The notes under the pieces were generated by a model, which saw only the letters and a program-made list of their open reading frames with translations, ran no database searches and had not been told where the DNA came from. This document shows, in pieces, positions 1 through 4,228 of a stretch of 5,867 nt of DNA. The stretch is from the NCBI GenBank assembly GCA_005240025.1, contig SBBK01000151.1, forward strand, positions 1-5,867, written 5' to 3'. The translations under genes and the position numbers were made by a program. Each line of letters starts with the position of its first letter. Position 1 is the stretch's first letter. Source of the DNA: an archaeon. GTDB lineage: Archaea; Thermoproteota; Nitrososphaeria; Nitrososphaerales; Nitrosopumilaceae.

Positions 1-746
1 GACCAGAACATAAACAAAACTTTCCAGAGTTTGCTGTTAAAAGAATAAAGTTTTGCACAACAGATAATGACTCAGAGATTAATGCGGCAGAAAAATTACT
101 TAAAGAAAATAAGATCGCATTCATCATTACCGAAATAATTCAAGGTGAGGGAGGTTATAATGTAGCAAGCAAACAATTCATTCAAACCTTAAGAAGGTTA
201 GCAAACAAGTATTCTGTTCCATTGATTTTAGATGAGGTGCAGACAGGTCTTGGCCACACAGGAAAGTGGTGGGCGTTTGAACATTTTGGTGTTAAACCAG
301 ACATAATGAGTGTCGCAAAGGCATTACAGGTAGGCGCCGCGGTTTATGAAAAGAGATTTGATCCACTACAAAGAGGAGTTCTGTCCAGCACATGGGGAGG
401 TGGTGATAGGATCAGTATGGCTATTGGTGCTCGCATTATCAAGGTCATTAAACGAGATAAACTGTTAGAAAATGTTACCAGAAGAGGCTCGACTCTCAAA
501 AGAGGAGTTGTGGAAATGTCTAACAAACGTGGCATTACACATGTACAGGGTTTGGGCTTGATGATAGGAATAGAGTTTGATTCAACTGAAAGAAGAGACA
601 AAACACTAGGAGAGTTATTCAAGAGGAATTTGTTGACACTCCCAGCTGGTAAAAAATCGATAAGATTGATTCCCCCCCTCGTGATAACAAAAGAACAGAT
701 TGAGCAAGGATTAACAATAATGAACGAGGTTTTTTCACGAAATTAG
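1..746 (+). CDS. Class III PLP-dependent aminotransferase, L-lysine 6-transaminase-like (5' partial)
   Basis: This is the C-terminal part of a fold-type I, class III aminotransferase. Such enzymes move an omega- or alpha-amino group to 2-oxoglutarate using pyridoxal phosphate, in the cytoplasm. The frame is open from the window edge (first full codon at 3), so the TTG at 222 is not the start. Counting from the first full codon, ITEIIQGEGGY comes first, then LDEVQTG with the cofactor Asp at residue 77, then the probable Schiff-base Lys at residue 106 in SVAKALQVG. The blocks STWGGG, GLGLM and LPAGKKSIRLIPPL follow. The QVG after the lysine, STWGGG and LPAG...RPPL-type ending resemble L-lysine 6-transaminase (Lat) more than ArgD or GabT, which is my recollection of the family and not a search. 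Substrate could be lysine, ornithine or GABA. The gene ends at TAG 744-746, is about 248 codons here, and its neighbours do not reveal a pathway. Confidence 0.88.
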   Translation, partial: PEHKQNFPEFAVKRIKFCTTDNDSEINAAEKLLKENKIAFIITEIIQGEGGYNVASKQFIQTLRRLANKYSVPLILDEVQTGLGHTGKWWAFEHFGVKPDIMSVAKALQVGAAVYEKRFDPLQRGVLSSTWGGGDRISMAIGARIIKVIKRDKLLENVTRRGSTLKRGVVEMSNKRGITHVQGLGLMIGIEFDSTERRDKTLGELFKRNLLTLPAGKKSIRLIPPLVITKEQIEQGLTIMNEVFSRN

Positions 747-810
747 ATGGGGTGCCATAGATAATGTCAAAGGGGGACACGAACCCTATCACTCTACATT
801 TACATATGTG

Positions 811-840
811 AAAAAATTCTTTCTTTTTCAACAATTTTTT
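811..840 (+). terminator. Putative terminator: A/T hairpin ending in T6
   Basis: AAAAAATT at 811-818 is perfectly inverted as AATTTTTT at 833-840. The 14-nt loop is pyrimidine-rich, and the right arm ends in six T. It lies about 65 nt after the aminotransferase stop. Archaeal termination depends mainly on T-rich stretches, which this supplies. The hairpin may be incidental because it contains only A and T. Confidence 0.45.
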
Positions 841-858
841 AAGAAAATTCCTGGCTCA

Positions 859-866
859 CTTTATAG
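859..866 (+). promoter_or_regulatory. TATA-like box CTTTATAG in the gene-free stretch
   Basis: CTTTATAG matches the CTT(A/T)-rich boxes found ahead of other genes in this window. Predicted initiation, about 25-28 nt from its centre, falls near 888-890. That is just inside the ATG at 884 and about 13 nt before the in-frame ATG at 902. It could drive a small ORF or an untranslated RNA. Confidence 0.35.
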
Positions 867-883
867 GCAACTTCTCAGAAGAT

Positions 884-1024
884 ATGTCGGATAGCAATCG
901 AATGAAAAGAAACGTTGGTTCGATGACAAAGAATCAACGGACCAAAGACCATAGGGTCTGCAGTCTGGTTTTCAAAAGATTGTTATCCAAATCGACATCA
1001 GCTGATCAACACGGGCTTTTCTAG
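884..1024 (+). CDS. Possible small basic protein (46 codons), speculative
   Basis: An ATG at 884 opens 46 codons closed by TAG at 1022-1024, and an in-frame ATG at 902 would give 40 codons. The product starts MSDSNRMKRNVG. It is rich in Lys and Arg, with one Cys, no transmembrane segment and no motif I recognise. Support comes from the TATA-like box at 859-866 and from its place in an otherwise empty 355-nt gap between the aminotransferase and the 1102 gene. Against it, an ORF this short can occur by chance, the promoter spacing fits ATG 902 better than 884, and the segment also holds two hairpins that suit an ncRNA or a decayed gene. Confidence 0.25.
   Translation: MSDSNRMKRNVGSMTKNQRTKDHRVCSLVFKRLLSKSTSADQHGLF
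913..939 (+). other. RNA hairpin, 9-bp stem with one G-U pair
   Basis: CGTTGGTTC (913-921) pairs with GAATCAACG (931-939) across the 9-nt loop GATGACAAA. Every pair is Watson-Crick except one G-U. A second, shorter hairpin follows 6 nt later (AGACC 946-950, loop ATAG, GGTCT 955-959). The GGTTCGA string resembles a tRNA T-arm, but no acceptor, D or anticodon arm is present. Function unknown; it may belong to an ncRNA from the box at 859-866. Confidence 0.4.
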
Positions 1025-1072
1025 CACATCAGTGGTGATTCCTGCACGGAAGACTTTGCCCCAGATGCTTTT

Positions 1073-1080
1073 CTTAAATA
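1073..1080 (+). promoter_or_regulatory. TATA box for the 1102 gene / usp operon
   Basis: CTTAAATA is centred 25.5 nt before the ATG at 1102, so initiation is predicted at or next to the A of the start codon. No Shine-Dalgarno motif lies before the ATG, which fits a leaderless transcript. The same promoter probably also serves the usp gene. Confidence 0.6.
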
Positions 1081-1101
1081 TCTCAATTTTATTGGTATCA
1101 T

Positions 1102-1476
1102 ATGAACATGTTAAAACGCCTAAAGGATTTTGAGGAAAGAAGAGCAAGACTTGCGCTCAACATGCTGATACTTGATAGGCAAAACGAGTTCAGGGAGCTG
1201 GCCAATGCAATGTCGATACCTCTTACGTCTCCAGAATGGCAGGAGACAATTCTCAAGTATTGTATAGATTTTAGCGACATCTTCAAGGAGGTACTGATGG
1301 ACAAAAAAGGTCCAAACGATTCCCAGCCAGATGATCACAACAAAATGCACCAGTGCCTGACTCTTTTGCGACAAATAACAAGGGACAAGCAAAGCATGAT
1401 CGAGATAACGCACCTCCAGAACATAGCATACACACTTTCACAGGAGTTCAGGACAATCTACAAGAGAATCGAGTAA
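1102..1476 (+). CDS. Hypothetical helical protein, first gene of the usp operon
   Basis: I do not recognise this 124-residue protein. It has no signal peptide, membrane segment or cysteine cluster (single Cys at separate places). Its composition is rich in Glu, Lys, Arg, Leu and Ile in helix-like spacing. An N-terminal helix-like stretch (about residues 2-40) with a charged RLKDFEERRAR start is followed by a second around the SPEWQETILKY motif. A polar, Asp/Asn-rich linker near residues 70-80 leads to a C-terminal helical part ending IYKRIE. The ATG at 1102 is chosen because the TATA box is 25.5 nt upstream; the in-frame ATG at 1108 is second choice. Its stop is 2 nt before the usp TTG start, so the two are probably co-transcribed and translationally coupled. 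A role linked to the stress protein is inference only. Confidence 0.75.
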   Translation: MNMLKRLKDFEERRARLALNMLILDRQNEFRELANAMSIPLTSPEWQETILKYCIDFSDIFKEVLMDKKGPNDSQPDDHNKMHQCLTLLRQITRDKQSMIEITHLQNIAYTLSQEFRTIYKRIE

Positions 1477-1478
1477 GA

Positions 1479-1895
1479 TTGTTCACCAAGATCCTGGTTG
1501 CGGTGGATGGTTCCAGATCTGCAAAAAGAGCATTTGCAAGGGCCGTTTATCTGGCTCGCAAATGTGATTCAAAGTTAGATGTAGTGCATGTGGTTTCATG
1601 TGAATTTGGAGGCGACTCTGCAGCTACCTTTGAGTTGGTTGAAGATCTCAAAGCCGGTGCCAATGAAATCCTTGAGCAGTGTGAAAAAATTGCTTCTAGA
1701 AATAACATTTCCATCAGGACATTGTCAGATATTGGCGATCCTGCAAAAACCATAATCGGACTTGCCAACAACAATGATTATGATTTAACAGTAATGGGAA
1801 ACAGGGGCCTGGGTGCATTCAAGGAATTGCTGCTTGGAAGTGTAACGCTCAGGGTCGCACACCATACCAAATGCACAATCATGATTGTCAGATGA
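1479..1895 (+). CDS. Universal stress protein, UspA family, with ATP-binding motif
   Basis: This is a single-domain Usp of 138 residues, the usual family length of about 140. Family members are cytoplasmic Rossmann-like dimers; the ATP-binding branch acts as a nucleotide-dependent stress or energy sensor. The N-terminus FTKILVAVDGS gives the first beta strand and the adenine-side Asp (residue 10). GDPAKTII near residues 86-93 is typical of the family. The motif G-x2-G-x9-G-S is complete (Gly107, Gly110, Gly120, Ser121), so ATP binding is expected. The TTG at 1479 is taken as start because the Usp fold begins immediately after it. The only upstream ATG in frame (1353) would add 42 residues without Usp likeness and overlap the upstream gene by 124 nt. 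The start lies 2 nt after the upstream stop, so coupling is likely, and no Shine-Dalgarno is seen. The stop is 12 nt from the convergent nitroreductase stop. Confidence 0.9.
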   Translation: MFTKILVAVDGSRSAKRAFARAVYLARKCDSKLDVVHVVSCEFGGDSAATFELVEDLKAGANEILEQCEKIASRNNISIRTLSDIGDPAKTIIGLANNNDYDLTVMGNRGLGAFKELLLGSVTLRVAHHTKCTIMIVR

Positions 1896-1907
1896 TGGTT
1901 TGAGACT

Positions 1908-2423
1908 TTAAATTGATTTTACTATCTCACCCGTTTTCTTGGTCTTCTTTGGTCCGGCGCCGTTTTTTTGATAACCGATGGGAATAATTGCTACCGGACG
2001 CAGCTTGGTTTTGAGAATTTTTTGAGTCGATTTTTCATTAAAATTTCCAACCCATACACTTGACAGCCCCAGTGCGGTGGCGGCCAGCTGGGCATAGCTT
2101 GCTGCAATTGTGGCATCCTGAACTGAAAGCAGGTTTTCCCCACGCACACCCATCATTTTCTTAATCTTTGCCGGCAGAGTGCAAAATACCAAAAGGAGGG
2201 GTGCATTTACATACTGTTGCTCATGAGCCGCATGGGCCAGTTTTTCTTTTTTCTTCCTGTCTTTGACAAGATAGATTCTAAAGCTTTGCAGTCCCCTTGC
2301 AGAAGGGCCCAGGCAGGCCGCTTTGAGTATTTTTTGAATTTTTTGCCCCTCCACTGGTTTGTCATAAAACGACCTAATGGAGCGCCTTTTTTGGATAACC
2401 TGGAAAAATGATGTGTTTTTCAT
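1908..2423 (-). CDS. Nitroreductase family protein (FMN-dependent oxidoreductase)
   Basis: This is a small nitroreductase-fold protein of 171 residues. The family uses FMN and NAD(P)H to reduce nitro compounds, quinones or flavins, usually as cytoplasmic dimers; the physiological substrate here is unknown. Near the N-terminus, RRSIRSF (residues 13-19) is the classic phosphate-binding Arg region of the FMN site. GPSARGLQSFRIY (39-51) corresponds to the usual PSAxNxQPW segment, with Gly-Leu and Ser-Phe replacing Asn and Pro-Trp. QDATIAASYAQLAATALGL (102-120) and VWVGNF form the central helix and strand, and IIPIGY (146-151) is the C-terminal FMN-side strand. The length is at the short end for the family and the tail is Lys-rich. 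The ATG at 2423 is supported by a CTCATAAT box 27.5 nt upstream. It is convergent with usp and divergent from the RAM gene, so it is probably monocistronic. Confidence 0.9.
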   Translation of the reverse strand: MKNTSFFQVIQKRRSIRSFYDKPVEGQKIQKILKAACLGPSARGLQSFRIYLVKDRKKKEKLAHAAHEQQYVNAPLLLVFCTLPAKIKKMMGVRGENLLSVQDATIAASYAQLAATALGLSSVWVGNFNEKSTQKILKTKLRPVAIIPIGYQKNGAGPKKTKKTGEIVKSI

Positions 2424-2446
2424 CTGGTGACTGGTCCCCCGGCAGC

Positions 2447-2454
2447 ATTATGAG
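2447..2454 (-). promoter_or_regulatory. TATA-like box for the nitroreductase gene
   Basis: Read on the minus strand this is CTCATAAT, centred 27.5 nt before the ATG at 2423, the spacing seen at the other leaderless starts here. A second candidate is the reverse face of the RAM-gene box (CTATTAAAAG on the minus strand, 2495-2486), which would give a 5' leader of about 40 nt. Confidence 0.4.
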
Positions 2455-2485
2455 CTTTTTCTCAATTTCTATGGTGAGATTGACA

Positions 2486-2493
2486 CTTTTAAT
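2486..2493 (+). promoter_or_regulatory. TATA box for the RAM-domain gene
   Basis: CTTTTAAT is centred 27.5 nt before the ATG at 2517. It lies at the left edge of an imperfect symmetry, ACTTTT (2485-2490) and AAAAGT (2501-2506) separated by 10 nt, which could be a repressor site covering the box or could be chance in AT-rich DNA. No Shine-Dalgarno is present. Confidence 0.55.
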
Positions 2494-2516
2494 AGCTACA
2501 AAAAGTAACATAATGC

Positions 2517-2759
2517 ATGGAAATCTCATATGTTCTCATACAGTGTGATTTAGGCTACGAGGAATCAATAATAAAAAAGCTAATGGAAATCCCTCAGATT
2601 AAAGAGGTGCGCGGTACATATGGTGTCTTTGACATATTTGTCAAAGTGGAGGCAGACTCTAAAGACGTCTTTGACGACATCATGACAAAAATTCGCAGGC
2701 TGCCTCACATCCGAGGAACAAATACTCTGATTGCCATACTGGCTCAGGGCGGAAGATAG
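2517..2759 (+). CDS. Stand-alone Lrp/AsnC ligand-binding (RAM/ACT-like) domain protein
   Basis: This is an 80-residue protein made only of the C-terminal effector-binding domain of Lrp/AsnC regulators, with no helix-turn-helix. Features seen are the first strand ISYVLIQCDLGYEE, a helix with IIKKLMEIPQIKEVRGTYG, the central strand FDIFVKVEA, a second helix VFDDIMTKIRRLPHIRGT, and a last strand TLIAIL. VRGTYGVFDIFVKV corresponds to the family's V-x-G-x-(Y/F)-D-x-x-x-x-V core. RAM domains form dimers or octamers and bind amino acids. A lone domain may bind ligand and associate with full-length Lrp proteins, which is inference. The ATG at 2517 is preferred because the TATA spacing is right and it opens the domain directly; the overlapping ATG at 2513 is out of frame. 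Its stop lies 3 nt from the stop of the convergent zinc microprotein. Confidence 0.88.
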   Translation: MEISYVLIQCDLGYEESIIKKLMEIPQIKEVRGTYGVFDIFVKVEADSKDVFDDIMTKIRRLPHIRGTNTLIAILAQGGR

Positions 2760-2762
2760 AGA

Positions 2763-2870
2763 TTATGGCGGAATCCAGCCGCCGCAGGAACGGCAGATGC
2801 CCATACCGTCCTCGTTGACATAACTTTCTGACCCTGGTGGGCACTCACACTGTTTAATTTCTTCTTCCAT
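2763..2870 (-). CDS. 35-residue zinc-binding microprotein
   Basis: This short gene reads MEEEIKQCECPPGSESYVNE and then a second Cys pair. Its four cysteines at residues 8, 10, 26 and 29 (CxC...CxxC) suit binding one zinc ion. The ending GICRSCGGWIPP has the look of a zinc-ribbon knuckle, and the N-terminus is acidic. The frame stays open upstream to 3101, but the ATG at 2870 is chosen for two reasons. The upstream part overlaps the divergent PII gene and looks like noise, and a CTTAAAAG box lies 26.5 nt before this ATG. The function is unknown; such ribbons act as protein- or nucleic-acid-binding modules. It is convergent with the RAM gene and divergent from the PII gene across a 109-nt shared promoter region. 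Confidence 0.65.
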   Translation of the reverse strand: MEEEIKQCECPPGSESYVNEDGMGICRSCGGWIPP

Positions 2871-2892
2871 GATACATGATACGGCATTCAAT

Positions 2893-2900
2893 CTTTTAAG
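2893..2900 (-). promoter_or_regulatory. TATA box for the zinc microprotein
   Basis: On the minus strand this reads CTTAAAAG, centred 26.5 nt before the ATG at 2870. It supports both the short-gene model and leaderless transcription. Confidence 0.55.
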
Positions 2901-2925
2901 AATTGGGGGAAAGTCAGAGTTTGGC

Positions 2926-2944
2926 CAAATCAGAGCCTGATTTG
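2926..2944. promoter_or_regulatory. Candidate operator, perfect 7-5-7 inverted repeat
   Basis: CAAATCA (2926-2932) is exactly inverted as TGATTTG (2938-2944) around the spacer GAGCC. The site lies between the two divergent TATA boxes and ends 4 nt before the PII-gene box, where a bound regulator would meet TBP/TFB. An overlapping 10-nt palindrome, TTTGGCCAAA, covers 2920-2929. The regulator is unknown. Confidence 0.5.
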
Positions 2945-2948
2945 CAAG

Positions 2949-2956
2949 CTTTTTTA
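2949..2956 (+). promoter_or_regulatory. TATA box for the PII-family gene
   Basis: CTTTTTTA is centred 27.5 nt before the ATG at 2980. A second AT-rich stretch (AATATA around 2959-2964) is too close to the start to serve a leaderless transcript. Confidence 0.5.
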
Positions 2957-2979
2957 GTAATATATCACAGCAAAATAAC

Positions 2980-3321
2980 ATGCTCAAAATTGAGGCCATT
3001 GTACGAAGTTCAAGACTCGAACAGGTCAAAGAACAGCTGGAAAAGATCGGTTTTACGACCTTTTCGATGTATGAGGTCAAGCTGTCCGGCATCTCACACA
3101 TTCAACAGGCTGGAAAACCTGGGACCTACAAAAGGAGTGCCATCATCCCAAAAACAAAAATCGAGATAATTTGCAAAGAACGCGACGAGCAAAAGATACT
3201 TGATGCAATATCGCAGGGCGGCAAGACAGGCCAGGTAGGCGACGGCCTGATCTATGTTTATCAGATTTCAGATCTGGTAAAAATCAAAAACGGCAAGACA
3301 GGCGAAGCAGTGCTTTTGTGA
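2980..3321 (+). CDS. Divergent PII-family (GlnB/GlnK-like) signalling protein
   Basis: This 113-residue protein aligns with GlnB without a gap up to at least residue 93, so canonical numbering applies. PII trimers bind ATP/ADP and 2-oxoglutarate and steer nitrogen or carbon proteins through the T-loop. The fold is clear: MLKIEAIVRSSRLEQVKEQL at the N-terminus, then YEVK at 31-34, IPKTKIEII at 56-64 with Lys58, and the B-loop TGQVGDG at 83-89. Deviations are marked. Gln39, which contacts Mg and 2-oxoglutarate, is Ser. Tyr51, the uridylylation site, is Lys. The T-loop (35-55) is unlike GlnB yet of equal length and basic. Lys90 is Leu, and Arg101 and Arg103 are Lys. It may bind nucleotide but probably not 2-oxoglutarate in the usual way. 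No amtB or glnA lies nearby. It ends with zero spacing against the convergent methyltransferase. Confidence 0.85.
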   Translation: MLKIEAIVRSSRLEQVKEQLEKIGFTTFSMYEVKLSGISHIQQAGKPGTYKRSAIIPKTKIEIICKERDEQKILDAISQGGKTGQVGDGLIYVYQISDLVKIKNGKTGEAVLL

Positions 3322-4194
3322 TCACAATCTTCCCACAACCAAGTCCACCCTATATTGCAGGACAGCCCGCCGGTGCAGCCTGAGATTCCATGGGATGTGG
3401 CTTGGGGTTTTGGTGTTTTTTGATATGGTAAAGCCTTGCTTTTTTAGCTCGGCTCGCACCGATTCCTCATAAAGTGGTTCATTGACTGATTTTGCACCAC
3501 GAACAAAGTCATACGGGTCAGAGAGCATAAGATACCCTCCTTTTTGCACCTGTCCTGCCAGTGTCTTCAGTAACAGTTTTGGCTCTATCAGATCAAACAA
3601 ATTGAGTGCCACCACAGTACCAAATCTTGATTTCCCAAAAGGATGCCCAATTGAGTCTGCAACAAAAAAATCAACGTTGTCTGGGGCAGATTTTTTGGCC
3701 TCAGATATGGCATAAAACGACTTGTCTATTCCAAACGCAATTGAATTTGTCCCAGCCAGATGCTTTGTGATGTGGCCAATCGAGCACCCATGCTCCAATG
3801 CCGTTCCGGATTTCACGTGTTCGAGGGATTTTCTGATGGCAGAGTAAAACCTCGAGTTTTTGTTGCAAAGATAGATTTCAAACCAGCGTTTTTCTATCAT
3901 GGATTGATCTTGTGGGTTTTTTCTTATTTTGCCAAGGGTTTGCCTTACAAATGATTTTACCATGTAGGTTTTTGCCATGAGGAGGAGCTGGCCCCCCAGG
4001 CGAGGCCTGTTTGAAAGATAATTGACAAAGTCATCCCACAAGATTGCAACATGGCCAATTATTGGAAAGGTCAGGTTGCATTTTTGGCATGACAGAAACC
4101 CTTCCTCGATTTGTGTGTCTTCTTTTAGGATTTGTGCTCGAAGTATACCGCGGCATCGCACGCACCTGAGATGAGCCAAGCTGAATCTGTGCAA
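3322..4194 (-). CDS. SAM-dependent methyltransferase with N-terminal Trm112-like zinc ribbon
   Basis: The predicted protein has 290 residues. An N-terminal zinc ribbon has Cys11, Cys14, Cys36 and Cys39 (LRCVRC...LSCQKC) followed by FPIIGHVAIL, the pattern of Trm112/UPF0434-like domains. A basic linker leads to a class I methyltransferase domain. Motif I is ALEHGCSIGHITKHL (glycine loop about 136-140, with Ser where many have Gly). Motif II is AFGIDKS with the acidic ribose-binding Asp157. ADSIGHPFGKSRFGTVVALNLFD and GGYLMLSDPYDF are the later strands. A zinc ribbon before the methyltransferase recalls rRNA methyltransferase RlmA, but the substrate is unknown. No ATG fits the N-terminus. TTG 4194 is chosen because a CTTTAATT box lies 27.5 nt upstream. 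The farther TTG at 4251 would lie upstream of that box and overlap the divergent gene. Confidence 0.85.
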   Translation of the reverse strand: MHRFSLAHLRCVRCRGILRAQILKEDTQIEEGFLSCQKCNLTFPIIGHVAILWDDFVNYLSNRPRLGGQLLLMAKTYMVKSFVRQTLGKIRKNPQDQSMIEKRWFEIYLCNKNSRFYSAIRKSLEHVKSGTALEHGCSIGHITKHLAGTNSIAFGIDKSFYAISEAKKSAPDNVDFFVADSIGHPFGKSRFGTVVALNLFDLIEPKLLLKTLAGQVQKGGYLMLSDPYDFVRGAKSVNEPLYEESVRAELKKQGFTISKNTKTPSHIPWNLRLHRRAVLQYRVDLVVGRL

Positions 4195-4217
4195 TGTTTT
4201 GCTCAGAGGCCAAATTG

Positions 4218-4225
4218 AATTAAAG
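4218..4225 (-). promoter_or_regulatory. TATA box for the methyltransferase gene
   Basis: On the minus strand this is CTTTAATT, centred 27.5 nt before the proposed TTG start at 4194. It sits immediately beside the ATG (4229) of the divergent gene, which leaves no room for a separate promoter for that ATG. Confidence 0.5.
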
Positions 4226-4228
4226 TTA

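Larger units (their letters stand above)
747..1101. other. 355-nt stretch without a recognised gene
   Basis: Between the aminotransferase stop and the next confident start, in order: the A/T hairpin 811-840, a TATA-like box at 859-866, the short inverted repeat CTTCT-C-AGAAG at 871-881, the speculative ORF 884-1024, hairpins at 913-939 and 946-959, a 10-nt palindrome ATCAGCTGAT at 997-1006, and the TATA box at 1073-1080. No family-recognisable protein was seen in any frame. Confidence 0.6.

Noticed and set aside
344..834. Minus-strand open frames over the aminotransferase end
   Set aside because: They lie opposite conserved aminotransferase sequence, with low-complexity products and no promoter.
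913..939. tRNA T-arm (GGTTCGA)
   Set aside because: No acceptor, D or anticodon stem surrounds it; the hairpin is isolated.
880..1060. C/D-box guide RNA
   Set aside because: CTGA-like boxes occur, but no RTGATGA box at proper spacing was found on either strand.
1353..1476. Dual-coding overlap of the helical protein and an extended Usp
   Set aside because: The extension has no Usp likeness and the TTG start explains the family length without overlap.
2513..2515. ATG at 2513 as start of the RAM gene
   Set aside because: It is out of frame with the domain; the ATG at 2517 is in frame and spaced correctly from the TATA box.
2871..3101. Upstream extension of the zinc microprotein frame to 112 residues
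   Set aside because: It overlaps the PII coding region and promoter, has no family likeness, and lies upstream of a well-placed TATA box and ATG for the short form.
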